64,000 nucleotides of DNA from Eudromia elegans (GCA_003342815.1 PTEX01000150.1:865715-929714), one strand, 5' to 3'; positions 21,340-34,324 are shown, counted from the stretch's first letter. Translations and numbers: made by a program. Notes: generated by a model not told the origin, from the letters alone.

Positions 21340-21975
21340 CCGTCCCCTTCGGAGAGGGGCTGCTGCAGAGACAGAAAGCAGAGATAGGGGCTGAAATGGT
21401 AACGGGAGGTAGGGGCACTGCTCACTGTGCCAGTGATGTGCCTGGTGCTCTCAGGTGCTCTTTGTGGCAGAGGACACCCAAAATGCACAACTGATCTTTC
21501 AGTTGGCCTGTTGGATGGAGATGGAGCATGTGGAGCTGCATAGAGCCCTCCCCAAAGACCATGCAAGACGAGACGGCCATCCCGGCTCCGGGGGAGTCGT
21601 TCTTCACCTCGCTCATGCGTCACGGCTGGGCAGGGGGTGAGAGGCACAGGCCACGTGCCAGCAGCACTGCTTGCTCACGGGCTCCAGGGGTGCTGCTTGT
21701 CCCTGGCCCTGAGCCGGCCACGGCTGCTGGTGGCCGTGGTGGCCCCTAACCCCATTACGGAGGTTAGTAAGGGAGCAGTGGGTGGCAGTGCCGCCCAGCA
21801 ACAGCCCCAGCTCTGCTCCTGCCTGCCGGGATGTCGGGGGGCCACTCGCAGGGAACGAGCCCTTCCTCCCTGTGCTTGGGCTCCCGCTATGATTAGCATG
21901 GCCACGGGAGACTGGAATGTGAAAGAGCAGCTGCTTCATTCCCTCCACACAGCCCAGCAAATGAGTGTTTTAATT

Positions 21976-22045
21976 AAAAAAAAAAAAAAAAAAAAAAAGA
22001 AAGAAAGAAAGAAAAGAAAGAAAGAAAGGAAAGAAAGGAAAAGAG
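21976..22045. repeat. poly-A then (GAAA)n purine tract
   Basis: About 23 A run into GAAA and GGAAA units, ending near 22045. It is an all-purine microsatellite similar to the one in the GABRR2 intron. Confidence 0.9.
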
Positions 22046-25000
22046 GCAAGATGAGGAAAAAATCCCAACCAAGTGAAAATGAGTATTTTTGTGGTGATGC
22101 CAAAAGCAGCATTTTGCCAAGTCATTAGCTGTTCTTCACTTTCCTAGCTCGGATGTTTTGCTTTCTCCTCCTTACTCCCCTGGGATGTGAACAATACCGG
22201 CTGTCAATGTGCCGCCCACAGCACAGTGGGACAAGAGCCGTCAAACGCTGTGACCACCAGCTCCAGCACAGGAGGCTGTTTTGTGGGCACAAACCTTTCT
22301 GGGAACGCCATTCCCTGGCTGCGCAAATCCAATAAACCCACTGGCTTAGCGATTTTCAGCAGGGTAATTGGAAAGAGGCAAAACAGCCAGGTGCACATAG
22401 GAAAAAATGTGGCTATTTGATGTAACACAGGGAGGAAATGGCCTCAGGGTGAAGCCAAGGTTTAAACTCAGGCCAGCGGAGGGCACCAGGCAAGGCCACA
22501 CCGGCATGCTGCACTGCCAGGCGCTGCTCCGTCTTCCCCTGGGGAGGAATCAGGCAGGCTGAGCTTTTCACGGGGCGTTTCATCCACTGAACGAGGGAAA
22601 GGCCACGAGAGAGACCTGGCCCTGCTGGTCCCCGGGCTCAGCTCGGGTGGCAGCCGGCGGCCCTGCAGGCAGCAGCCGAATGCTCGTGGGTGCAGGCTGA
22701 GGTGGGGCGCAAGAGGGGGCAGCTTTGCTGCGGCCTTGCACTCCCCTGGGCTGGGGGCCGTGGGCGGAGGGCGAAAAGGAGGGCAGTGCTGCAGGGAGCG
22801 GAGATGGCGGCGACGGCGGCAATGGTGGAAGCCCACCAGCCCGCCCCTGGCCTGCAGGCCGTGTCCACTCTGCTGGAATCGCCTTTGACAGGGACCTGTC
22901 CAGCCTGTTTGTACAAACCCCCGAGCCCACAGACTTCCCTGGCGTTTTATACCCATGGTCAACCAGCCTTGAGATTAGGAAGTGCTCACTGGAGTCTAAA
23001 CAGAAATCTCCCTTGCTGCAATTCTGGACTGCCCTTCCTTGTCCGACTTGCAGTGGATACGAATAAAGGTTTTTTTATTTTCCATGTAAAATTTTTCATC
23101 TGCAGAGATCTATCAGGGTTCCTGTTGTCCTCCCCTGGACTAAGCAGCCTCCTCTCTGTCCGTGTCCCTCGTCAAAGTGCCCCTAGCCCATCTAGCAAAG
23201 CCCTGCAAAAGCCTCATTGCCATCAAGACGTACGGCCCCAACTAGCTGGCATCACCTCTTTCCATGCAAGCAGCAGCAGGGCAGGGCCTGGGGATGGGTA
23301 TCAGCCTCTTAGTTTGATCTAACAGGAGTTTGTGCATTTCTCTGGCTCCATCTTCCCGCGATCCCCAGCAAAGCAGACACTGCATCGTTTCCTTCTGGTG
23401 TCGAATCTCAGTGACTAGCGAAAAGGATGAGCCTGCCTAGCCAAGCAGGCCAGTTTGGGATCCCGTGGAGATTCCCGAAGCTGGGAAGGGAGCAGGTTGG
23501 TTCTTCCACCCCACCTGCAGCAGACACCTTCGCAGAGAGGGCCAGCCCTCTGCACAAAAAATAGCAGTTGAGGCAGAGGTTGGACTTAGACTTCCTTTTG
23601 TGTGTGTATTTGTTTTTTGACGGGTTTCATTAAGTGTCATTACATTCCACAGAGATGATAGCTCCTCCAGGAACAGGTCCCATCTTTGTCTTGAAACCTG
23701 CTAAGACTTTTCAGCAGCCCCAAAGCGACTGCTTTTTCCACCTGGGGCAGAATAAACCTCGCACCTGACTTGACCATAAACAAATTCACGAATCCCACAG
23801 ATGCCTTTTTGGGGCTCTATGAAGCCTTCTGCATGACGGCGGATTTGCATTCCTGCCATGGTGGAAAATTGTGCCAGATCCCTCAAACGCTTCCCATGGT
23901 GGGGGGGGGTCTCCAGATGGAAGGGTTTTCTTGGCTCCACTTCCTAGTGGAGGCAAGTGAAGCAAGGGAAGTAGGAGCAGGGCTGGCATGCGGCCACCCT
24001 CACTCGCCTCCGTCAGAGCACACGGGGCAGGACAGGCCGTCAGGCCCTGTGTGTCTATATATAAAAGTGCATTTTCATATTACATCTAATGTAATAAGTC
24101 AGTTAAATGCCCCTAGTTCAGCGAGGGCAGCAAGTTAATAAATTGTCATTACCGGCAGTTGACAGTTGGTTAGCACAGATTAATTCCTAATGAAGGAAAA
24201 AACCTCTTTATGTAATGCAATGCTTCTGGCTGTGGATCAAGGGTTGCAATCATCTACCCACAGCAGACCTCTAAATCCGGCTTTATTCTGCAGGAAAAAC
24301 AGACCTAAAAACCCCCAAATATCCTCTCGTTTGTAAAGGTTATGATTCCGCCAGCCTAAGGCAGAGCCTCCTGGCAGGAGGAGGGCCTTTATTTCCTGAA
24401 GAGCGCAATGTGTTGAGTGGTGCCTGCTGATGCAGACGTGGTCCGCGGCCCAGGGCGGTGCGGCCAGCCACGTCAGGCTCTCTGATGACGTCGCTTTATC
24501 CCGGCTGCGGGATCTGTCCCTGCAGCCCATCCCAGCTGGACACATGGCAAACTGAGTGTGATTTGCTGTCGCATAGCACCCACACGCACGGGCTTTGCCC
24601 TCCCAGCCATCCGGAGGCTCTTGGCACTTCTCTTGCCACCCGAAAGCAGCTGCATTCGATTTCCTTGCCCACCCTTAAGTCGTGGCTTTAGGTGTCGACA
24701 TCTGGGCATGGGGAAACGCTTCGCTGCACCACTTCTCCAGGCTCCCCTCCCCACAGGTGAGGACTAACAGAGGCATCTGCACCCTGGCCCAGGAGGCTGA
24801 GATACCCTCCTAAAAGCCTGCTCCCAAAAGCAAAACTAGCGGGAGCGCCAAGTGCACAGAAATGTCAATAAAAATCACTGGGGAAGAAGAAAAATCATTA
24901 TGTTTATGCCATGAGCCTAGAATATTGATATAATGAAAATGACTCACATTCTGGAAAGCAAGCGTGACTTACATTTGTGAGCTTGTTTTTTATTTAATTT

Positions 25001-26033
25001 TATTGATAATCTGATAGAAATTGTCCTATTGATTTGCTGGTGATCTCATAGAAAACACTTTAAAGTAATTTTACCTTATAGATTAAAGAAAGAATATTCC
25101 CTTTTATTTCAGCGTTTTAGATTTTACAGTTCCCTGGTTTATTCCAGCCAAATGCTCATGGAGGAAACCGCCCTCAAACTGCTCCATATATGCTGGGAGC
25201 AGCCCGAGGGCTGAGGAGCCTCAGCAGGGAGAGGAGGAATAGGCCGGGGCAGTTGGCGTCTTGTTGATGATCTTCCTGAGTCTGATTTTTTTTCTCCTTA
25301 CCTTACAGTGGCAATGTGAAAAAGGGCCTTGAAGGATGGACCTTCTCTATCCTCTCCCTTCCTCACCAAAGGCTGTATTCCCTTCCCGAGGCAAATGCCT
25401 GGTTGCATCGCTTTGGTATCTGGTTGCATTTGCCCTTTAATGTTAGGGTAAATTCCTCTAATACGGCAGATAACTGGAGAGAGAATCTCAATCCATAGGT
25501 CCACTCCAGACAGTCTCCTCACCATCTTCGAGTCATGCTTTTGCATGGGAACAGGACCTCCTCCCGTGTGAGGGAGCTCGGCACTGTGACTCCCTTGCTG
25601 GGAGCTGCCTCCTCATGCTGCTCCCTGCTCCACCTCTTGCAAACAATGCCGCTTCCTTCCTCAGGGACGAGTCGGGACTCACTGCTTGCTGTTCAGCTGC
25701 GGTCCGTCCTCTCTTAGGGATGTATCCAACGTGCTTGTGCTCTAGTGTGCTTGTGAAGGGGTCCCTTTCTGTTTGTGCTATCTGCAGCTAGTGCAGTGTA
25801 AGATAAATGCTCCTTCTTCCATCCATTTGCCCTCTGTGAGCTGCCGCAGCCTTTGTGACAGACCTTTCCTGCCCCGAGTGCCTCTGGTGCAGAGCCTCAT
25901 ACAGTTCAGTTGTGCTTCCAGGATGGCTTCAGCACTTGGCCAGGCTTGTGGACGTGCAGATTCCTGTAACTGGCATTGGCCTGGTTTGGACAGGAAAAAT
26001 AAGAAACAATGGCCAAACCATGTGGTTAGTAAG

Positions 26034-26082
26034 AAAAAAAAAAAAAAAGCTTTTATATATATATATATATTTTATTTATATA
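26034..26082. repeat. poly-A and (TA)n tract
   Basis: A run of A followed by AGCTT and then TA repeats with a short TTTATTTATATA end. Confidence 0.85.
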
Positions 26083-26332
26083 ACACAGCTCATCTACCAT
26101 ATCACAATCGAAAGCTGCAGGCCCTTCCTTTTTGCATCTGGCACTTTATTCTTCTGCTACAGTTTCCGCCCGCCGCAGGTCGAGGTCTCTGTGGCCTGGC
26201 TGAGTGGGCCGTCCCCTGCTAAACCGTTGCTCCCAGGCCTGTGCAGAAAGCCCTGCTTTGTATAATAAGGATGACAGCACCTACATGAGGCTCTTAAGCT
26301 TCCTGCGAAGGACGAACATGTTTACCCAAGCT

Positions 26333-26411
26333 ATCTATATATGTTTGTGTGTATATATATATACACACGTGTGTGTGTGTGTATATATATGTATATATAT
26401 GCATATATGTA

Positions 26412-26441
<30 letters not shown>
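26333..26441. repeat. Complex (TA)n/(TG)n microsatellite
   Basis: Alternating blocks of TA, CACACG, TG, TA, then TG and TA again, over about 109 bp of nearly pure alternating purine-pyrimidine. It is prone to Z-DNA and cruciform formation and is likely polymorphic. Confidence 0.92.
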
Positions 26442-26442
<1 letters not shown>

Positions 26443-26644
26443 AAATAGTAGGTGATGGGTGAAGAAAGAAATTGCTTCTGGGCTGGCGATCCTTCAGGAG
26501 CAGAAGTGCTGGCTTCGAGGCAAGGCAGTAAATGCTGTCTGGCCTTCGAGCCATGAGGTGAGCTGGCTTGAAGCAGGTGAGCGTGTGGGGTGGCTGAGTG
26601 TAAGGCCTGGTGAAAGAGAAGCTGGAATGGTGCAGCCTCAGGAA

Positions 26645-26690
26645 GAGGCGGTGGTGCTGATGGTGGTGGTGCTGCTGATGGTGGTGGCGC
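26645..26690. repeat. Interrupted GGT/GCT trinucleotide repeat
   Basis: GGTGGTGCTGATGGTGGTGG type units, imperfect, about 46 bp. Confidence 0.8.
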
Positions 26691-28279
26691 TTTGATATAC
26701 CTGTTGTCCTCATCTACCTAACCGTCGGCTAAGGATGTGGCCAAACTCTTCTCAGGTAGGCTTGCAAAAGGGTGAAAGACAGCAGTCACAAGCTGTAGAA
26801 AGGGAAATTGCTCCTAGATATAAGAAAAAAGCTTCCTGGGGTGGCCATGGAAACTTAATCCCTGGAGGTATCCAAAATTCAGCTATATAGGCCTCTGAAA
26901 AACCCTATTTTATCTTCATCTCCCATGTATAAGGGCAGAAAGTATTGTCAAGATTTTTCTTAATGGATTCTAAAGGAAAGCAGCATTTTCTTCCCTGTAC
27001 GCAGATCAGAAAGGGAATAAACTTTTTTTTTAACTTCCTCAGCAAACCAGAGGGAGAAATTAAAACTGTGGCATGGGATAAATGCATCGGTAGCTGTGTT
27101 GATAAAAAATCTGGCTCTCAAAGCCATCTCTTAATATAGCAAGGAACCAGAAACCAAGGCCCAAAGTCTCATGTCCAAACCCCATCATTTTGTGACATTG
27201 ATGTAAAAAAGCCTACTTCCAAAAAAGCTCAACGGATACATGATAATTTGCACTGCAAGAGAGACATCAAATTCTGCTATTAAAAAAATAGTAAAATACA
27301 AAGACTGAAATTAATAAAAGCTCTATTCAGAATATAAATTTGTGACACCACTAAGACTTGACAGCTAATAGCAACTCCTGGCCGCATAGCCTGGGACATG
27401 ATAGGAAAGTCATGAGTTGTTGAATCATGACCCAAATCAGTACTTGAGAAATCTCAGCAGCCTCCTTGCAGGCCCTGGGGAAAACGCTTAGAGAAGCAAA
27501 CTAGGGGAGGAGGCACCTCCTAATGCGGAGCAAGGTGCCCAACACCACAAGTCCCACACCAGTGCAGTACCCAGAGCAGACAGTGCTGTGCACGTCACGG
27601 TGATGGGACAGCCTGGCCATAAGAGGGAACAGACCCTGCCATCCAGCCTAGGCAGGGCTGTTATGCCTCATGGCCTTACCCCCGGCTGGGTTTCGTCCAG
27701 CACCACTCATCATGTGCTCCCTTTTGAGGTCCATTGAGAGGTTTATTTGATGAGTTTCTTCCTGCAGCCAAACTCTCCTGCAAAGTGTGTGCGTTATCAG
27801 CAAAATTCAAACGACACCACTAACTAATGTCACTAACTAGCGTCCGGACTTTCACCTATGTTATTCCAGCTACTCCCTCTCAGTAAGCTTTCAGCTCTCC
27901 TGATCTGCTTTTCATCACTGTAGCCTTAATCATAAAGCAATTTCTATTTTATTTTTGCACATTGACAACAACATTTGCACATTGAAAGAACTTGTCTCTT
28001 TGAGGAGATATATTCTTGGAAATATACTGGAAACATATTCTCCCAATGAAGCTTTACCATTTATAGACAAATCTGAGATGCATTTACCATCCAATTTTAA
28101 AATATCTTCATTATTTTAGCTTGACATTATATTCTTGTAGTTGCTAAATCACAGTGCCCCATGGTGCAACACCAAATGCTGTATAGGAGGCACAATGCCT
28201 TACATTGCAAAACTTCATTTCCATGAGCAAACATAGTTTAAATTAATCAAAAAAGGATTAGCTTGGAAAGAACTATCTT

Positions 28280-28495
28280 CTTTAAAGTCATGCTAATTGA
28301 CATTAATTTAATTACCCTTTAGCTCTTTATTTATTGAGTGTCATATCAGCCACTCCAATATTTTGCCTGGGATCAGTGTCAGACTGTCAGGCTGTAATTA
28401 CTCTAGTTGTTCACTTAATTCCCCTGTAGATATTGGCAGAATAGTCCTCTTACAAAGCTCAGCCTCCTCTGAATTCCTCTTGACAATTCTGCTGC
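28280..28495 (-). mobile_element. Old CR1-like LINE reverse-transcriptase remnant, antisense
   Basis: On the minus strand the block around 28350-28410 resembles the NYRPVSLT-type motif region of CR1/L3 reverse transcriptase (taattacagcctgacagtct). The flanks follow the expected order of that region. It is very diverged, with no open frame. Confidence 0.55.
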
Positions 28496-29260
28496 TGTTA
28501 TTCACGCTTGCATCAGCTTCTGCCTAGAGGAGGCCCCGCTGGCCTGTGCTTGTGCTGCAGGAACAGCCGCCCCTTCTCTTCTGCTCCGTTTTGCTGCTGT
28601 CCCATTGAAAGCATTCTGAATTCTCCCTTGGTGGGCAGGCAGAGGCATTTGGTACGTTGCTGACGAAGTTCCTGATGGGGATTATGCTGGCCCTCGAGAA
28701 GAGGAAACCGAGAGGCCTTTTTGTGGCTGGGAACGTGCAAATTGCAGAGAAGTGGGATGGAGTGGGCTCAACAGGAGAGATGAAGAACAGAATGTAGTAG
28801 TCAGAGCAAAGTTAGTGTCCAGCCAGGATCTGCAGAGCTGGTTTCAGTTTGGGGTGAATGCTTTGATCCCTTGTAGTTCCAGGTCTCCCAGCTTAGCTTG
28901 CAGCTTTTGAGGGGCATCCCCACCTGGAGTGTTGTGTTCGCACGTGTGAGGAGCAGCAGGGGCGGCCTTGGCACCCACAGCACCCCACATCTGCCCTCTC
29001 TGGCATGCCTGGATGTGCTAACAGACAGAAGCGCTTCCCAGTGGGCTGCAGTACGCACAGAGGGGTGCAGCACATCGCAGTACTTTACCCTGCTGCTCGT
29101 TTAGAGCAGCAGCTTCAGTTTTAGCAGCAGTGCCGAGCGTAGGCACCACTGAGACACTGACGGGAAGCCCCCGAACAGGCCCAGCGACAGGACGCAGCTC
29201 AGCAGGCACAGTGTCTCCGGCCAGGGTGCCATCTACCCAAGGGCACCCCCAAGCAGCTCT

Positions 29261-29480
29261 CCCCAAGGCAGCGAGGCAGCGCGTGGGGAGAAACGGAGCA
29301 GGGAGCAGAGCCCTCCCTGAGGAGGGAGCTGCGGTGATGGGCGGGCGCCGTTACGGACCTGCCTCGCCGGGGTGCTGTCGCGTTGCCGTTTGAGCAGCGC
29401 GGAAGCGCGTCCGAACGCATTAGTCCCGAGGCGCTGCAGCTCGCTGGGGCACGCTGTCAGTGCAGCCGTTCCGCTCTCTG
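29261..29480. promoter_or_regulatory. CpG-island-like block 4.8 kb before GABRR1
   Basis: About 18 CpG occur in 29341-29460 alone at roughly 60 percent or more GC, with more to the left. This is the densest CpG cluster in the intergenic region. It could be an alternative or upstream first-exon promoter for GABRR1, or the promoter of an unannotated non-coding RNA. No splice or ORF evidence links it to a gene. Confidence 0.4.
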
Positions 29481-31029
29481 CAGGCTTGGCCTATTTCCCC
29501 TTCCTTTTATACAGCAGGCAATCCATTTAGGGATTTATAGCGGCTTAGAGGCACATGTCCTGTGCCTTGCCTCTACTCGCTTTGTATTCTGTGGTAAGAA
29601 GGCTTGGGGCTACAGAGTCCTCGGCATTTCTCTCCCCTCCACCATTCACACTGAATAGAAATCTGTTTCGTTTCTGTGGGTGTTTTCCTGAGGCTCACCA
29701 ATGTCCTCGTCATTCACAGGAGATGTCCCAGTGTTTGCCACACAGATCTGCAGACCTGCTCTCGTGTGATGCTGTGAGCAAGGGGCGAAAGAGAGACCAG
29801 AGGAGAGCAGAGACATAAAGGCAAGCAAGATAATGAAGTCAAAAGCAGTGTGGGAGGAAATCCTTGGTCAGTATAAAGGGACATGATTCCCACGCACTGG
29901 CTTTTAATGCTGAGAAGGAAAATCCTTCTATCCAGAGGACATTCCCCCTCTGCCCTTTCCCTCAGCTCTCAGTTCCCCCAAATCCAGCACTTCAGGGTAC
30001 AGATGGGAGAATCTGTGTTTGTATTTGTGTCTTGTGCCTGCAGTGGAAAGGCTTTTTCCCCTCTTACCTCTGCCCCTTTAGTCTCTGTCATCGCAGTGCA
30101 AACGCCAACGCTTTGTGTCGCTGTGCTTCACTCTGTCCGCTCAGCTCCCTGCAGAGTTTGATTTTAAGGTGTGTAAAGAGCAGGGCTACAAAGGCAACTG
30201 CTGACACCACCATAGAGAAATTCAGTGCATCTGCCACTCATCCCCAGCTTGTTCAAATTTTATGTAGCTTCTGTGTTATTACCTCTTTGAAAATGGTTCT
30301 GTGTACAAAAAGATGAAGTATCCAGCTGACATATTTACTTACACTGAGTGTACTGCGAGGTATGTACTCCCAAACGGATGTAACTCTACCTGGTAAAAAG
30401 GGACAGGAGCCCTGCTAACTCAACATTAAACCTGATTTTAAAAGCCTTTGACAACAGCCTGACTGAAGGCACTAATGGTGTGAAAAGGGAGTGCTCTGCC
30501 AGGGTGCCCTGGAGACACCGAGCACTGTTTCTGCAAGACAAGAGCGGCACAGGGTAAATAACTTTCCAGAAGTCAAACAGCATTATGTCAGTGAGGCAGG
30601 TGCCCCTGTGCACCCCTCCAGCTATTGCAAACTGAAGTCACAGTGCAGATGCGGTGACACGTTCATCTCTGTTGCATGAAGAGCTTTTACAGAAAGGCTG
30701 ACACTCAGGAGGGAGAGGACAGAAGATGTGAACACTACTGAGGCTTTAATGTGAGGATTCTGCAGTCTCATTTTAGCTCCAGGTATATTTATATTCCGTC
30801 TACCCTGTATATTATTGTGATATTTAAAGCTTTGGGCAAGCAGTTGAGCAGGAGAAAGCCAGGTTCATGACTTGACTGGAGTTGTGGCAGACATACTGTA
30901 TTGTGCCCTACTTCTTGGGCATTGCCACTATTCCTAGTGCCATAGGATTGCTGCTGACTTGTATAACTGCTCTTCGGACAAGCTTTCTACTCCTGACACA
31001 ATCAGGATGTAACTGTACAGCTGACTTAC

Positions 31030-31048
31030 AGACACACACACACACACA
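31030..31048. repeat. (CA)n microsatellite
   Basis: Nine or so CA units, short and pure. Confidence 0.85.
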
Positions 31049-32235
31049 TACAAATCTCTTTTTTTTCCTTTTTGTTCTGATTATGCTCTTTCTTTTAAGG
31101 CAGTCTACTTATAAATAGACTAGCTGAGCAACCAAGTAGCTGGGAACCTACTGTAAGGACTTAAAAAGTGTTAATTTCTGTTTGAATTCTGCTTTACCTT
31201 TCATGTTCACTGTTTTCATTTGTTTCAGCTGTTTTACCTTCTGGTGGATTATCAATGGTATTCAGCTCCCGCTGCAACCCTAGATAAGCATGCCATCTGA
31301 CTCGAGGAACAAAAGCCTTCCAAGAAAGACAACTTCAGCTTGAAAAAGGAAATAAATGGCCTTCCCTATTGTGAAGCTCAAAATTGCTCCACTGAGTGTT
31401 TCACAGTCTATCCTGACCTCCTGATCCATTCCTGAATCAGCTACCAACTGTCTTAGGGGGGATCTGGCACAACCATTTCATGCTGTGCCAACTCTTTCCT
31501 GCCATGATCACTGGTGGTATAGCTATCAAACTCAAGCTATTGTAGCTTTCGACTATATTTTAAAATTTGCCCTGAGATCTCCCGGTGAATGTTGTGAGAT
31601 GCAGATGGGATGCAAGTGCTTACGTTACTAATGTGGACTCTGGAATGCAGGTGATATGTTTAGTTTCAGATTTGTAAGACTCCTTTGATGGGTGGACAGG
31701 AAAAAGAAAGTTGCGAGATTATCAATCCAAATAAAACTACATAGTGGTTCAAATTTATACTATTCTGTCATTAATGCCCAGGGAACAAAACAAAACCGAA
31801 CAAAAATATATCAGTCCATAAGCTGAAATAATGCAGCAATTTGAGGAAACCACAGTCTGCTGCCAGCTAGTCTACTAGCTGTAGCATCAGATGAATTTGA
31901 TGAATATACTGTTCTTTGCAAATCATTCATTCTGTTCTTGTTCAGTGTCACAGGGCTTTCTGTCTGCTGAATGAAAATAGTGCTGTATCTTTTAATCTCT
32001 TGTTGCGGTTCTATGCTCCTCATGGAGATCGCAAGCGAAATTAACTCTTCCCCTACTAGTAAGATCAAGATTGAGCAGAATTTGCTGGCAATATTTAAAA
32101 AAAAATGTTCAAATTCTCTTTTATTCTTTCATCTTTCTTACATCAGTCACATAGCCAACTATTTCTCTTTCCCTTGATGTCTGAACTTGCCTGCTTTGTT
32201 CTAATTTTAAGATATCAACCTGCTATCATTTTTCT

Positions 32236-33010
32236 TCTGGGAGAACAAAGGCAATAATGCTGGAAGAGACCCCAAGAAGTAGTTTAGTCTTGATCCAGCC
32301 CTTTTTTTCTAAGACAGGATCAGCTATACCCATCAATGAATTCTAGTGGTAGCAAGTGCAAATCCTTCCCCTATAATCTATAGCACTGCTTCTATTACAG
32401 TCCTTATTGTTAGAAAGGCTTCCTAGCATCTAATTCAATATCTCAACTCGCCTTTCCCTTACAAAACTTTCAGGATATTACTCTTTATAATACCTAGCGG
32501 CCATTGGAGATAGAGAATTCTCCCCTTTGCAATAACTTCTATATACCTGAAGAGACACTGTGCCATTTCTACCCTTGCCAACTTTTCCCTTTGAATTAGG
32601 CATCCAGCCTGCTCACAGCGTCCTCGTACATCACTTGTGAAACATGGTGTGTTCCTGCATGCTGGCTCTGAGTCACCGATAACTGCTCCCAAGGCACAGC
32701 AAGACAAGCAAAGCTAAAGCTACCAAATGTTTACACGCACCCTATGCATATTTCATCAAGGCCACTCTTCCTTGGCTTGCTTATGAGAACATTGTGTGAG
32801 ACGGAGTTAAAAGCTTATCTAAATATACTGCTTCTCCTTCAGCTTCTAAAGTTGTCATGGAAAGAAATTAAATTTGTTCAACATGTTTGTCCTTGATCAA
32901 TCCATGCTGTCTATTCCTTATCCAGTTGTTTTCTTCTGGGAGTTGTCTGATGATTTGTTCCAGATTTTTTTCTATGAATTGATCACATTCAAACTTTTCT
33001 ATGAAGAATG
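32236..33010 (-). mobile_element. Old CR1 LINE, antisense, about 770 bp
   Basis: The left end reads TGGAAGAGACCCCAAGAAGT and AGACAGGATCAGCTATACCC, resembling an old CR1 tail. The right part reads CTTGATCAATCCATGCTG, whose reverse complement encodes the QHGF-type motif of CR1 reverse transcriptase. The blocks are in the order expected of an antisense copy. Diverged, with approximate borders. Confidence 0.65.
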
Positions 33011-34165
33011 ATGAAAAAAAAAAGGAACACATTTTTGGCCTTGATATATTCTCTTAGTAGGATACCTCTTTTAAATCAGAGGCTGAAGGTTTCTGTTGTC
33101 TTATGTGTAATGGGGCACTACCAGCTTTTACTGGAAAGATAAATGAATTCATCTTTATTCATTGCTTGTCAATCCCCATTGCTTCCAGGAAACAAGTAAC
33201 CAGTAATTTTTAAAGATGTGAACAAAGTTTAAAAAAATCTATTCCAAAGAGATGAAACAGTTTCTTTTGATTAAAAGATTTCACAAAAACTGACTGATTT
33301 GGCATTTCTTGAGTCATTCACCACCTCCTGAAGCCCACATGACTTTGTGCAAGAAATATTTTAACCCAGCAAATCACTAAACTGGATCTTGGAAGACGGA
33401 ATGGAAATCTCAGTGACTCCTGATGTGGTGTTTCTGCGGCTCCTGAGACACTGTTTGTGCTCAGTGAAGTCAATAAGGCTAAGGCAGCCTGGACCAGGTA
33501 GAGATCTGCTCCCCAGGGTCTTCAGACAGGTCCTTCCAAAAGAGAACCCTCCACTCCACCATACACAACTCTGCCTTGGCAGGATCTCTTCTAGACAGCC
33601 ATATGCAAAGAAGTTAAATACCTCCATGCTCATCCGTCCATGCGCTCCCCCTGCTCTCCTGGATATCTTCCATGGACCCCATACATAGCCAGGCTGCGTG
33701 GCAGAACAGCAAGGGCCGTGACACAAGTCTCAAAAGCACCAGGCACTCTACTGTGTATTAAAGGAATGTAGAAAAATACAGAAGATCGAAATATGATCCC
33801 ATAGATGTAAATAGAAATCATGGCATTTTAATGGAAGCCCAAACATGCTCATTAGCACTGTTTAACATGTTAGAGTACCTATGACAAATGTCACTATTAT
33901 ATAAATAATTGCAGTAATTAAAGAAGTATCTATGAACCCCGTCTGACCAACTCCACTACTTTAGTTAACCAAGCAGAAATACGTGCATATGCTGCTTTCC
34001 ACAGGTACTTGAAAAGGGTTCAATTTAAACCAATTTATAAAATAGCCTGTTTGGACAAAAAATAATTGTTCTCTGAGAATACGTGAATTCAACACTGCTA
34101 GAAAATCCCTGCCATCTGACGTAGAGGGATTTATAGGTTTAGTGGAAATTGCTTTCCCCACTGTC

Positions 34166-34324
34166 CAGATTAAATACTGCAGGATGATTTTTTGTATGAG
34201 TAAACATCCTTTCAATAACGATCAGACCGATAATGTCTTAAAAGGAGAATCAGAGTCTACATTTTGGGTTTCTTCTTCCTGTATGGACTATTTCTGGATA
34301 CAGAACCTTAAAGTATCATGTTGA
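34166..34324 (+). promoter_or_regulatory. GABRR1 5' flank and leader with overlapping uORF
   Basis: Candidate elements are TAATCT on the minus strand at 34168-34173 (CRX/OTX-type core, plausible for a retinal gene) and a weak TAAATA at 34171-34176. ATG at 34283 opens a 13-codon uORF ending with TGA at 34322-34324, overlapping the GABRR1 start. The transcription start is unknown, so each element is tentative. Confidence 0.25.

Larger units (their letters stand above)
19771..24780. other. Intergenic, GC-rich, no convincing gene
   Basis: This stretch has long chance open frames on the minus strand (19818-20486 and 20868-21647) and one on the plus strand (22690-23322). All lack conserved motifs and are driven by high GC and a GGA repeat. 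It contains a (GGA)n repeat, a poly-A/(GAAA)n tract, and an AT-rich, homeodomain-site-like block near 24040-24240. Confidence 0.5.
24781..29260. other. Intergenic with microsatellites and old CR1
   Basis: Contains A/TA tracts (26034-26082), a complex TA/TG tract (26333-26441), a GGT-rich repeat (26645-26690) and an old antisense CR1 reverse-transcriptase remnant near 28280-28495. No gene is recognised. Confidence 0.55.
29481..34317. other. Intergenic and presumed GABRR1 5' flank
   Basis: Mostly AT-rich. Contains a (CA)n repeat (31030-31048), an old antisense CR1 (32236-33010), and the 5' flank and UTR of GABRR1. No gene is recognised. Confidence 0.55.

Noticed and set aside
20868-21647. 259-residue open frame, minus strand, the longest in the window
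   Set aside because: It is driven by high GC and a GGA repeat (serine run). There are no domains, no sensible splice structure and no family resemblance.
22690-23322. 210-residue plus-strand frame containing gagATGGCGGCGACGGCGGC at 22801
   Set aside because: The start looks like a housekeeping-gene initiation context, but the downstream protein is unrecognisable. There is no clear donor, and an overlapping frame is equally long. Judged a GGC-repeat coincidence.
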